Positions 15,866 to 21,022 of a DNA stretch of 24,284 nt are shown in pieces; positions within the stretch are counted from its first letter, which is position 1, and the number at the start of each line of letters is the position of its first letter. Source of the DNA: a virus; the IMG/VR virus record IMGVR_UViG_3300023242_000702, positions 1 through 24,284 of that record; one strand, given 5' to 3'. The position numbers and the translations under genes were made by a program. The notes under the pieces are model-generated. The model was not told the origin of the DNA and searched no databases. It saw only the letters and a program-made list of their open reading frames with translations.

Positions 15866-15904
15866 AAATTTGAGTATAGTAAAATTACTGTTATAAATCT
15901 ATAG

Positions 15905-16252
15905 CTAAGGTTGGTGCTCGATATAATTACTGTTCTCAACGTTACGTGGTTCAAATCCAGATAATAAAATCTCTAGTTCTTCAGCGCTGATAGATTCTAT
16001 GTTATTAAGCATTTTTTTCATTTTGAATCGTGTTTTATCTAATCGTTTATAATACAAAACAAAACCATTCCTATCCCAAAATAAGCATTTAATTTTATCT
16101 TTATGTTTATTATAGAACACATAAATACTTCCATCGTGAAGATGCGCGCCTTTTTCGTGTTCAACAAAAGTTGACAGTCCATCAATGCTCATTCTTAAAT
16201 CAACAGGGTTGGATGCGATAAATATTTGCTTATTTTCATATGGTATTAACAT
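15905..16252 (-). CDS. tnpB: IS66-family accessory protein TnpB (IS66 Orf2)
   Basis: This encodes 115 residues, the usual full length of IS66 Orf2/TnpB. The signature is clear: PVDLRMSIDGL (16-26), then YVFYNKHKDKIKCLFWDRNG (44-63) and VLYYKRL (65-71), followed by a basic segment. IS66 elements normally need TnpA, TnpB and the DDE transposase TnpC. Here TnpC is absent, and tRNAs follow downstream. The ATG overlaps the tnpA stop (TAATG), so translation is coupled. This protein is unrelated to the RNA-guided TnpB of IS200/IS605. The gene is intact with no frameshift, so it may be retained for another use. Confidence 0.9.
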   Translation of the reverse strand: MLIPYENKQIFIASNPVDLRMSIDGLSTFVEHEKGAHLHDGSIYVFYNKHKDKIKCLFWDRNGFVLYYKRLDKTRFKMKKMLNNIESISAEELEILLSGFEPRNVENSNYIEHQP

Positions 16253-16812
16253 TATAAATCCTTTAGTAATTCAATTATTTTTATAAATTTATCGGATGGG
16301 AAATCAGGAGAAACTATTACCTTCACGCCTTTGGTAATAATCAATTCTATATCGTTTTTTTTTGCTGTAAACTTTGGCTCAGGGTTATCTGAATTAATTC
16401 TTCGTGATACAGATTGCGGCACAGATATAAAACTTGGAATTTTTTTACCTGTGTTTTCTTGATTATTTTCTTGGATATAATTCTCATATTCTTTAATTAA
16501 TTTAAGAGCTGATAAATGTGCTTTGGTTTCCCCTAAATGAGCTTTTTTTATATTATATTTTTTTAAAAAATCTTGTTTTGATAAATTACTAGACTTATAT
16601 TCATTAGCGTAATTAACGTACTCACTGTACCATTCTGGTTGCGTGTACCTTTTGTAGTTAATTAAATAATTTAATTTGCATAATTTTCTGTAATCAAAAT
16701 TGTGTTTTTTTGCGTAAACGCTAATGTTACCTCCATATTCTTTCATTTTATCTAAATGAATTTTGGCTTCCCATAATTCTTTTGCTCTTGGTATCTTATG
16801 TCTTGCCAGCAT
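16252..16812 (-). CDS. tnpA: IS66-family TnpA-like accessory protein
   Basis: This encodes 186 residues, starting MLARHKIPRAKELWEAKI after AAGGAGATATA. Two helix-turn-helix-like segments are visible, around residues 27-55 (GGNISVYAKKHNFDYRKLCK) and 75-100 (NLSKQDFLKKYNIKKAHLGE). The end (NDIELIITKGVKVIVSPDF...KIIELLKDL) fits the conserved 'iEl-lpnGv-v-v-p--d---l--il--L' C-terminus of IS66 TnpA. It is longer than many IS66 TnpA proteins and very Lys/Asn/Tyr-rich, in line with low-GC DNA. It is directly linked to tnpB. Together they form the two accessory genes of an IS66 element lacking its transposase. Confidence 0.78.
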   Translation of the reverse strand: MLARHKIPRAKELWEAKIHLDKMKEYGGNISVYAKKHNFDYRKLCKLNYLINYKRYTQPEWYSEYVNYANEYKSSNLSKQDFLKKYNIKKAHLGETKAHLSALKLIKEYENYIQENNQENTGKKIPSFISVPQSVSRRINSDNPEPKFTAKKNDIELIITKGVKVIVSPDFPSDKFIKIIELLKDL

Positions 16813-17002
16813 TATATCTCCTTAAAAAACTTTCACCCTGACTAATAATGTTGCCTAATGTTGTCGCAGATAAAGAAATGCTTTCGCTTGGTGACTTCAT
16901 TATGCCCGTGTACGAACATTTATCTTTATCGCAATAAATAGCTACATAAACGTTAGGGTACTTTTTTGCCCAGTATTTTTTTAAATCCTTTAATTCGTCC
17001 AT
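16796..17002 (-). CDS. 68-residue protein leading the tnpA-tnpB cassette
   Basis: This encodes 68 residues from an ATG preceded by AAAAGGAATTGT. It overlaps tnpA by 17 bases, so it belongs to the same transcript. The sequence (LKKYWAKKYPNVYVAIYCDKDKCSYTGIMKS...TLGNIISQGESFLRRYN) has a beta-strand-like first half and a helical second half. No family is recognised. Standard IS66 elements do not carry this gene in front of tnpA, so it may be a phage gene or a cargo/partner of the cassette. Confidence 0.65.
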   Translation of the reverse strand: MDELKDLKKYWAKKYPNVYVAIYCDKDKCSYTGIMKSPSESISLSATTLGNIISQGESFLRRYNAGKT

Positions 17003-17027
17003 ACAATTCCTTTTAATGATCTAACGT

Positions 17028-17057
17028 ATTAAATCACATAACATAGATTGTGGTCAA
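17028..17057 (-). promoter_or_regulatory. Promoter for the IS66-like cassette
   Basis: On the minus strand TTGACC (17057-17052), 18 bases, then TTTAAT (17033-17028): five of six matches in each box. It lies 26 bases upstream of the 68-residue gene, so the cassette can be transcribed independently of the early operon. Confidence 0.55.
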
Positions 17058-17095
17058 CTTAGTTTTAATAAAATTGGCTTAAGTAGGGTAAATGA

Positions 17096-17117
17096 GCGGC
17101 CACAAGAAAGCAGCCGC
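17096..17117. terminator. Weak hairpin after the early operon
   Basis: GCGGC (17096-17100) and GCCGC (17113-17117) pair over a 12-base loop, just past the stop of the coiled-coil gene at 17125. It may end the minus-strand operon, but the stem is short and no T-run follows. Confidence 0.3.
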
Positions 17118-17124
17118 GAGTAAT

Positions 17125-17406
17125 TTAGTCTTCTGGGAACATTTCACTGATAATTTTTTCAAACTGCTCTTTGCGTCTAATCGTTAGGTCAAGCTCGTCA
17201 ATTGCGTCAATAAGCGCATCAAAGTAAACAGGATAACTAGAACCAAGCTCGTGGATTGATTGCTCTTTTTCAGCAATGCTACTTTCAAGCTTACATAGCT
17301 CAAGTTCAGCTTTTTTGCGCATCTCACGTACACGCAAAGGGGCTACGGCTTCAGCCATTTTTTCCTTGCACAAAGTTAAAACATCTTTGTATTTTATTAA
17401 ACTCAT
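17125..17406 (-). CDS. Small coiled-coil phage protein, unknown function
   Basis: This encodes 93 residues, starting after AGGAGCTTCAA. Nearly the whole protein is predicted helix with heptad-like spacing (VREMRKKAELELCKLESSIAEKEQSIHEL, then LIDAIDELDLTIRRKEQFEKIISEMF), split by a short SSYPVYF break, so an antiparallel two-helix hairpin is likely. The ATG overlaps the stop of the preceding gene (ATGA). It is the last gene of the early minus-strand operon. No family is recognised. Confidence 0.72.
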   Translation of the reverse strand: MSLIKYKDVLTLCKEKMAEAVAPLRVREMRKKAELELCKLESSIAEKEQSIHELGSSYPVYFDALIDAIDELDLTIRRKEQFEKIISEMFPED

Positions 17407-17600
17407 TTGAAGCTCCTTAGTAGTAAAAGTTTTTTGTTGCTCGGTACTGGCTCGTCCAAATAGCCATTATTCTGTGATTTCATCATGTCGTATCTTTCTT
17501 TTCCCCTTTCTCGCACGGTAGAAACACAAGCTACGCCGCGATGGTCGCAACTAAAAGAACAGCACTCAAAGCAATAATCGCTAAACATTACGTCCGACAT
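17403..17600 (-). CDS. Small Cys-rich phage protein with NKKLLLL tail
   Basis: This encodes 65 residues. The N-terminal part has cysteines at 10, 13, 14, 18 and 25 with a nearby His (CFECCSFSCDHRGVAC), a likely zinc site. The end is VPSNKKLLLLRSFK. The preceding gene ends in a very similar PNKKLLLLCRT although the codons differ. The start overlaps the previous stop by 13 bases and no clear ribosome binding site is seen. An internal ATG four codons later (MFSDYC) is possible. Function unknown. Confidence 0.6.
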   Translation of the reverse strand: MSDVMFSDYCFECCSFSCDHRGVACVSTVRERGKERYDMMKSQNNGYLDEPVPSNKKLLLLRSFK

Positions 17601-17806
17601 AATAATAACAACTTTTTATTAGGTTTAGGGTCGCAATCTCTGTAAGCGCGGTTTATAAAATCAATAACAAATTCGCGGTGTTTATGCGCGGCTAATATTT
17701 GCTCAGCTTGCAAATAATGAAGCGGCTTAGCCATCCCTAATCCGTTACAAAACGTTCCTCCCCTAAAGGCAATGCAATCCTCCTGGTGACAATTCATGAA
17801 CAGCAT
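17588..17806 (-). CDS. Small phage protein with Cys/His motif, unknown function
   Basis: This encodes 72 residues after AGGAGAATAAT. The N-terminus MNCHQEDCIAFRGGTFCNGLG has Cys/His residues that could bind a metal. A helical middle (LQAEQILAAHKHREFVIDFINRAY) follows, and the C-terminus PKPNKKLLLLCRT resembles that of the next gene. It starts one base before the upstream gene's stop region ends, in a tight operon. No family is recognised. Confidence 0.62.
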   Translation of the reverse strand: MLFMNCHQEDCIAFRGGTFCNGLGMAKPLHYLQAEQILAAHKHREFVIDFINRAYRDCDPKPNKKLLLLCRT

Positions 17807-17807
17807 A

Positions 17808-18383
17808 TTATTCTCCTATTGGTTCGCCGTAAGAGCCGTAGTTTGCTTTTTTTTCTTTTATATAATTACACCCTTGCGCCCAGCACATGCCTCTAACTCG
17901 TTGCATGCCACATTTAGGACACATTGCGCTTGCGCTGACTTTTTCTACCTCTGTAGCTAGTAGTTCTTCCCAATATTCAATCTGGCTTTCGATTAGGGCT
18001 TGGCGTGTGGGGTAGAGTTTAATCTCTGGCATCCATGTTAAACCATATCCATGTCCTGAAACTGTGTAGTGCCATTCGTTATCTAAATGTTTAACATTAT
18101 CAACCTTAAAATCTGTTAGTTTATTTTCATGAATTATAAATATAACATCATCTATTTTATATTTTGGTTGTGGCATTGTTAGTTCTTTAAACTCTTCTAT
18201 TAGTTCATCTATATTAATACAACGACCTGTAAGAATATTGCCATCATAAGAAGAGTAATTAATAGTCTCTTTGCCTTCACCATCAACTATTACTTTCATA
18301 GTAAATGTCAAAAGACCCTCAGATCCTTTACATAGTTTTTTTTGTAGACTCAAAACCAAAGCTATTTTTTTGTAATCAATCAT
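17808..18383 (-). CDS. Conserved phage protein with C-terminal zinc ribbon
   Basis: This encodes 191 residues, starting MIDYKKIALVLSLQKKL after AGGAATAAA. The middle (KYKIDDVIFIIHENKLTDFKVDNV...EWHYTVSG...LYPTRQALIESQIEYWEELL, about 74-142) matches a common small-phage-protein pattern: an SH3-like strand set and then a helix of the form LYPTKQALIDAQIEYW. After it comes a zinc ribbon CPKC...CWAQGC (155-172). The protein may bind nucleic acid or another protein. Its start overlaps the Cro-like gene's stop. Confidence 0.68.
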   Translation of the reverse strand: MIDYKKIALVLSLQKKLCKGSEGLLTFTMKVIVDGEGKETINYSSYDGNILTGRCINIDELIEEFKELTMPQPKYKIDDVIFIIHENKLTDFKVDNVKHLDNEWHYTVSGHGYGLTWMPEIKLYPTRQALIESQIEYWEELLATEVEKVSASAMCPKCGMQRVRGMCWAQGCNYIKEKKANYGSYGEPIGE

Positions 18384-18562
18384 TTTTTTATTCCTACATC
18401 CATTTTAAGCTTGCCCTCTGTAATTCTTTCGATTCTATATTGCTGCAACCGTGGAATGTAACCGCGCATCCTCCAGGCATTAAATGTAGTACGGCACAAT
18501 CCTAGCTCACGGCCTATAGCCGCGCCTGTGCCAAAATAATTTAGTACTTCTTCAACGGTCAT
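18380..18562 (-). CDS. Cro-like repressor (P22 Cro type)
   Basis: This encodes 60 residues. The layout is that of P22 Cro: MTVEEVLNYFGTGAAIGRELGLCRTTFNAWR is followed by IPRLQQYRIERITEGKLK. P22 Cro reads VIDHFGTQRAVAKALGISDAAVSQWK, then IPEKDAYRLEIVTAGALK. The helix-turn-helix covers about residues 10-32. It would bind phage operators as a dimer. Unusually, no CI-type partner is divergent from it: the gene lies in the middle of a minus-strand operon, overlapping both neighbours. It may control the palindromic sites seen elsewhere in the window, but that is inference. Confidence 0.8.
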   Translation of the reverse strand: MTVEEVLNYFGTGAAIGRELGLCRTTFNAWRMRGYIPRLQQYRIERITEGKLKMDVGIKK

Positions 18563-18735
18563 ATATACTCGCTATCATCTAAAAGCTTTCGGTCAATGTC
18601 TAGCAGCGCTTGCTTGTAACCTGTTGCGTGGCCACACTCAAACGATGCAGGAGCTTGGTCTACGAACGATGGTAGCACGCTTGCTATGTCTGATAGCTTA
18701 TTGTTTATGTGTATCTGTAGTTCGTTTTTATTCAT
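18559..18735 (-). CDS. Small phage protein, unknown function
   Basis: This encodes 58 residues, MNKNELQIHINNKLSDIASV at the start and KQALLDIDRKLLDDSEYI at the end. It fills the gap between two overlapping genes: its start overlaps the previous stop by 8 bases and its TGA overlaps the Cro-like ATG (ATGA). The product looks like two helices joined by PSFVDQAPASFECGHATGY. No motif is recognised. Coding status rests on perfect nesting in the operon. Confidence 0.65.
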   Translation of the reverse strand: MNKNELQIHINNKLSDIASVLPSFVDQAPASFECGHATGYKQALLDIDRKLLDDSEYI

Positions 18736-18925
18736 TTACACCACCATGCAACCGCGTTCGTTCTCGTATCTGCTCTACAGTATCGTACTCGCAATAGTTA
18801 TCGATTAGACTTGTAACTTTTTTAATAATGGACGCATAAAATTCATTGGGATTTTGTGATTTATTAAATCCAGCAGATAGGTCATTTAAAATAATCAGCA
18901 ACTCTTCTTTTGTAAAATCATTCAC
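18728..18925 (-). CDS. Small phage protein of the 'TKEEL...LIDNYCE' type
   Basis: The start is taken at a GTG giving MNDFTKEELLIILNDLSAGF (65 residues). This opening is typical of a short phage family with TKEEL near the N-terminus and a (I/L)IDNYC motif, here SLIDNYCEYD. A longer frame starts at an ATG at 18940 but adds MIGCF and overlaps the Tad2-like gene more. A weak GGGTG site precedes the GTG. It is entirely helical with no known function. Confidence 0.62.
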   Translation of the reverse strand: MNDFTKEELLIILNDLSAGFNKSQNPNEFYASIIKKVTSLIDNYCEYDTVEQIRERTRLHGGVNE

Positions 18926-19181
18926 AAAACACCCAATCATCAGCCATTAAATTACCCATGCTTGCAAGCCAAACGCCAACCGAACCATCTTGATACTTCA
19001 TATCAATGTGAGGACGATACGTCACCACTGTGCCATCTTCAAAAATATCAATTAAAGGTTTTCTATTTACAGTGAACTCTGAACCATTTACCAAAAAAAC
19101 AAACTGGTCTTTTCCGTTCCAACCTTCGCGCTTTAACAATTTACCGTTTTTAATTTCTTCTAAAGCTTTGCTAAAATTCAT
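18918..19181 (-). CDS. tad2: DUF2829 / Tad2-type anti-Thoeris protein
   Basis: This encodes 87 residues after AGAAGGAAATAAA. The family signature is complete: MNFSKALEEIKNGK, REGWNGK (18-24), FTVNRKPL, TYRPHIDMK (54-62), then DGSVGVWLAS (65-74) and ADDW (80-83). DUF2829 is the fold of Tad2, which phages such as SPO1 use to trap the cyclic ADP-ribose signal of Thoeris immunity; some members also bind CBASS cyclic nucleotides. This copy is full length with no obvious loss. It lies in the early operon next to the Cro-like gene, as expected for an anti-defence gene expressed soon after infection. Ligand choice cannot be read from the sequence. Confidence 0.82.
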   Translation of the reverse strand: MNFSKALEEIKNGKLLKREGWNGKDQFVFLVNGSEFTVNRKPLIDIFEDGTVVTYRPHIDMKYQDGSVGVWLASMGNLMADDWVFCE

Positions 19182-19342
19182 TTTATTTCCTTCTTATTAA
19201 TATCAAACTCACACCAGCCGCATACACCACTCAAAACATTAAGCCCGTAGTTTTCCTTATGGCACTTAGGGCAACGAACCAGCGCATAGCGGTTGCTGTC
19301 GTTTAATTTGAAATTGCAGTTGTAGTTAATAAGCTCGCGCAC
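19178..19342 (-). CDS. GTG-started zinc-ribbon protein, 54 residues
   Basis: A GTG at 19342 follows a strong Shine-Dalgarno, AGGAGAATTC. The frame runs 54 residues and ends in a TGA overlapping the Tad2-like ATG. Two CxxC pairs are visible, CPKC (24-27) and CGWC (41-44), with NYGLNVLSG between them, forming a classic zinc ribbon. It is easily missed because it has no ATG. It probably binds DNA, RNA or protein; the exact role is unknown. Confidence 0.72.
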   Translation of the reverse strand: MRELINYNCNFKLNDSNRYALVRCPKCHKENYGLNVLSGVCGWCEFDINKKEIK

Positions 19343-19350
19343 GAATTCTC

Positions 19351-19536
19351 CTATATCTCGTAATTAATTTGATTGGGATTCCACTCAAGCTCTTGCTGCT
19401 TAAACTCATTGGGTAATTTATTGATAACCTGCTCTTTAAATTCGCGCTGGTCTTTCCTGCGACAAGCGTTAAATGAGCGGTGCTCCCTGTCTGTATGTAA
19501 TCCTTTACCTTTACCTTTAACATCCTTGTCTGTCAT
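19351..19536 (-). CDS. Small basic phage protein, unknown function
   Basis: This encodes 61 residues after AAGGATTAAAA. The sequence is highly charged (MTDKDVKGKGKGLHTDREHRS...CRRKDQREFKEQVINKLP) with a Lys/Arg-rich first half that could bind nucleic acid. Its stop lies 8 bases before the GTG start of the zinc-ribbon gene. The overlapping frame at 19326-19523 has no ribosome binding site and is not preferred. Confidence 0.6.
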   Translation of the reverse strand: MTDKDVKGKGKGLHTDREHRSFNACRRKDQREFKEQVINKLPNEFKQQELEWNPNQINYEI

Positions 19537-19552
19537 TTTTAATCCTTGGTTG

Positions 19553-19747
19553 TTAATCTATTTTGTCAGTTGAGTAACTTACCTCAAAATGAATAGTAGT
19601 ATTGAAATATTTTTTGCAATCGCGGCATGTAATAAATAATTCAGATACACCTAAATCGTTATATTCCCATGAGTCTGTAAACTCATATCCACAGTAAGGA
19701 CAGACTATTTCGTCAGTACGCCAGTTGTCTATAATTTCTATGGCCAT
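19553..19747 (-). CDS. Zinc-ribbon protein, 64 residues
   Basis: This encodes 64 residues. CPYCGYEF (about 16-23) and CRDCKKYF (about 41-48) form a zinc ribbon, a common small phage gene type. The ATG overlaps the previous gene's TAA (TAATG), so reinitiation is likely. The only upstream site is a weak GGA. The function is unknown. Confidence 0.75.
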   Translation of the reverse strand: MAIEIIDNWRTDEIVCPYCGYEFTDSWEYNDLGVSELFITCRDCKKYFNTTIHFEVSYSTDKID

Positions 19748-20214
19748 TAGCTATCCATTTCGATTAACTGGTCAATCATTTTCTTGCACTCAGATTCCAT
19801 GTAATCGTATTTCTTTACTGTGCCATCTTCCCACTCAAACTCTCGATCTAAGCTTGAAAACTTGCGCCCGTACTTTTCGGCTGATTCAAAATCTTTCCTA
19901 TCACCATAGTGCATAGCATCAAAACCTAGCCATCTATCGTTGCAGTCAATGCCAAGCAATTCTTTAGTAAATTTTTCCCTGCTGTTAAAGGTGATACCAC
20001 CATGAACGTCTACATCTATATTATACGTGTCTTCTTCATCATCCAAAGGATGCCCAGGAGGGATAGCAACGTAACCGCACCTATGGCTACGCACAAAAGT
20101 AATTAGGTAATCGTAACCCTTGTAGCTTCCACCACCTTCAACAACACCTATGCCTTCTATCTTTAAAAAAGGATTATCACCTTTAAGCTTTAAAGTTTCT
20201 TGGATGCAGCTCAT
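19747..20214 (-). CDS. Conserved phage protein with HGG-TF and GFDxxHxGD motifs, first gene of early operon
   Basis: The start is placed at the ATG giving MSCIQETLKLKGDNPF (155 residues) because TTTAGGAGGGTAT precedes it, an almost perfect Shine-Dalgarno. A longer TTG-started frame is unsupported. Recognisable blocks are GYVAIPPGHPL, VDVHGGITF and WLGFDAMHYGD, a pattern common in phage proteins of unknown function. Conserved His and Asp residues suggest a metal site or enzyme, unproven. It heads the long minus-strand operon and sits behind a structured leader (20253-20297). Confidence 0.72.
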   Translation of the reverse strand: MSCIQETLKLKGDNPFLKIEGIGVVEGGGSYKGYDYLITFVRSHRCGYVAIPPGHPLDDEEDTYNIDVDVHGGITFNSREKFTKELLGIDCNDRWLGFDAMHYGDRKDFESAEKYGRKFSSLDREFEWEDGTVKKYDYMESECKKMIDQLIEMDS

Positions 20215-20252
20215 ATACCCTCCTAAAGTTAGGTTTAATAATACATGAAAGG

Positions 20253-20297
20253 AAAAGCAGTTACCAGGGCTATCACCACAGACAATAGGCTGCTTTT
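20253..20297 (-). promoter_or_regulatory. Structured 5' leader hairpin of the early minus operon
   Basis: On the minus strand AAAAGCAG (20297-20290) pairs perfectly with CTGCTTTT (20260-20253) around 29 bases that hold a further CTAT/ATAG pairing. The second arm runs into CTGCTTTTCC, so the form could also act as an attenuator. It lies 39 bases ahead of the first gene. Confidence 0.45.
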
Positions 20298-20329
20298 GTA
20301 TTGCGTCTGTGTTGATAGATTGCAAACAC

Positions 20330-20700
20330 TTATAATAATTAAATATATATTTTTAAATCCTTATTATTATTATAAGCAAACGCAAATCGGTTGGTAAGTT
20401 AAAGAACACTAACGATTTCTAACACTTACAGAAATTTTATCTTGTGTAATTGCCTGTGATTTAAATGCTTATCTAATGTTGATAACTTTAATAAAAAATT
20501 AAACCCACAGGAAAAGATGCCTTACACCCAAGTTATACAAAAAATATCCCCAGATATTGTGGATAAGAGCCTAGTAATTAAAAGCCATTCTGACTAAAAA
20601 AAATAATGATAACTCGCTTGTGCACTTGTTTAAAATTTGAACGAGACTTTTTGAAAATTTGCTGGGGATTTTTTGACAAGTATTTTTTTGTGAATATGTT
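20330..20700. other. Candidate replication origin with DnaA-box-like sites
   Basis: There is a perfect DnaA box (TGTGGATAA, reverse of TTATCCACA) at 20558-20566. Three one-mismatch versions lie close by: TGTTGATAA (20477-20485), TTATACAAA (20533-20541) and TGTGAATAT (20689-20697). An extremely AT-rich stretch (about 20330-20380), suited to strand opening, adjoins. No coding frame with a ribosome binding site is found. It lies in the 808-base gene-free region between the divergent early operon and the recombinase. Origin function is inference. Confidence 0.5.
20673..20700 (+). promoter_or_regulatory. Possible rightward promoter in the origin region
   Basis: A perfect TTGACA (20673-20678), 16 bases, then TATGTT (20695-20700). 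No gene follows for 320 bases, so it would make a non-coding or primer-type RNA through the G-rich block, or a long leader for the recombinase. Confidence 0.4.
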
Positions 20701-20702
20701 TT

Positions 20703-20816
20703 GGGGTGGCTTATAAAGGGAAAAAGGGGTTTGGGAATTTTGAAAATAGACTGGGGGTGCGAGGGGTGGAGCCTCCGCCAGTGCAACGGGGTGGCTTTTG
20801 CCTGGGGTGCACCCCC
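20703..20816. repeat. G-rich structured block with direct and inverted repeats
   Basis: This stretch is far richer in G on the plus strand than its surroundings. GGGGTGGCTT occurs at 20703-20712 and 20788-20797. GGGGGTGC (20753-20760) is the inverse of GCACCCCC (20809-20816). GGGGTGCACCCC (20804-20815) is a perfect palindrome. Neither strand shows a convincing gene. It could be part of a replication origin (single-strand start or primer RNA), or an inserted piece from elsewhere. Confidence 0.5.
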
Positions 20817-20871
20817 TCTTAACGCTCTTAGAGTACTGCCCCACCAGCCTACAGCAATCGCAAGCTATAGC

Positions 20872-20944
20872 GTAACTGCATGATGCAGTATAACTATACT
20901 ATAAGTTACACGCATTACTGCACCTGCAACAGTGGTGCATTAAT
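20872..20944. other. Candidate res-type site for the serine recombinase
   Basis: Three inverted repeats lie in a row: ACTGCA-TGA-TGCAGT (20875-20889), AGTATA-AC-TATACT (20887-20900) and ATTACTGCACC/GGTGCATTAAT (20914-20944, one mismatch, 31 bp). GTAACT (20872) and AGTTAC (20904) also pair. Tn3-type res sites carry about three such ~28-34 bp subsites directly upstream of the resolvase gene, which fits here (gene at 21023). Confidence 0.5.
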
Positions 20945-20959
20945 ATAATATAATAACTT

Positions 20960-20988
20960 TTGTTTGCATATGAATTAAAACCTATATA
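20960..20988 (+). promoter_or_regulatory. Possible promoter of the serine recombinase
   Basis: TTGTTT (20960-20965), 17 bases, then TATATA (20983-20988). The start would fall ~28 bases before the gene's ATG. It lies next to the res-like repeats, so bound recombinase could repress its own gene. Confidence 0.4.
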
Positions 20989-21022
20989 CAATTCCATCTT
21001 TTAATAACAAAGAGGTATAAAG

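Noticed and set aside
19326-19523. Alternative 65-codon minus frame overlapping the 61-codon gene
   Set aside because: The 61-codon frame has a proper Shine-Dalgarno and neat spacing to the next gene; this one has neither.
20215-20325. N-terminal extension of the first early-operon gene (TTG start)
   Set aside because: It would translate the leader hairpin, while an almost perfect Shine-Dalgarno directly precedes the ATG at 20214.
20701-20760. Classical four-tract G-quadruplex
   Set aside because: Only three G tracts fall within the usual loop limits before a 17-base gap, so a canonical motif is not met.
20578-20844. Minus-strand frame of 88 codons, and a plus-strand 60-codon frame at 20701-20883, in the origin region
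   Set aside because: The minus frame starts with GTG without a useful ribosome binding site, composition is unlike the neighbours, and the frames follow the G-rich repeats. Repeats and structure explain them better.
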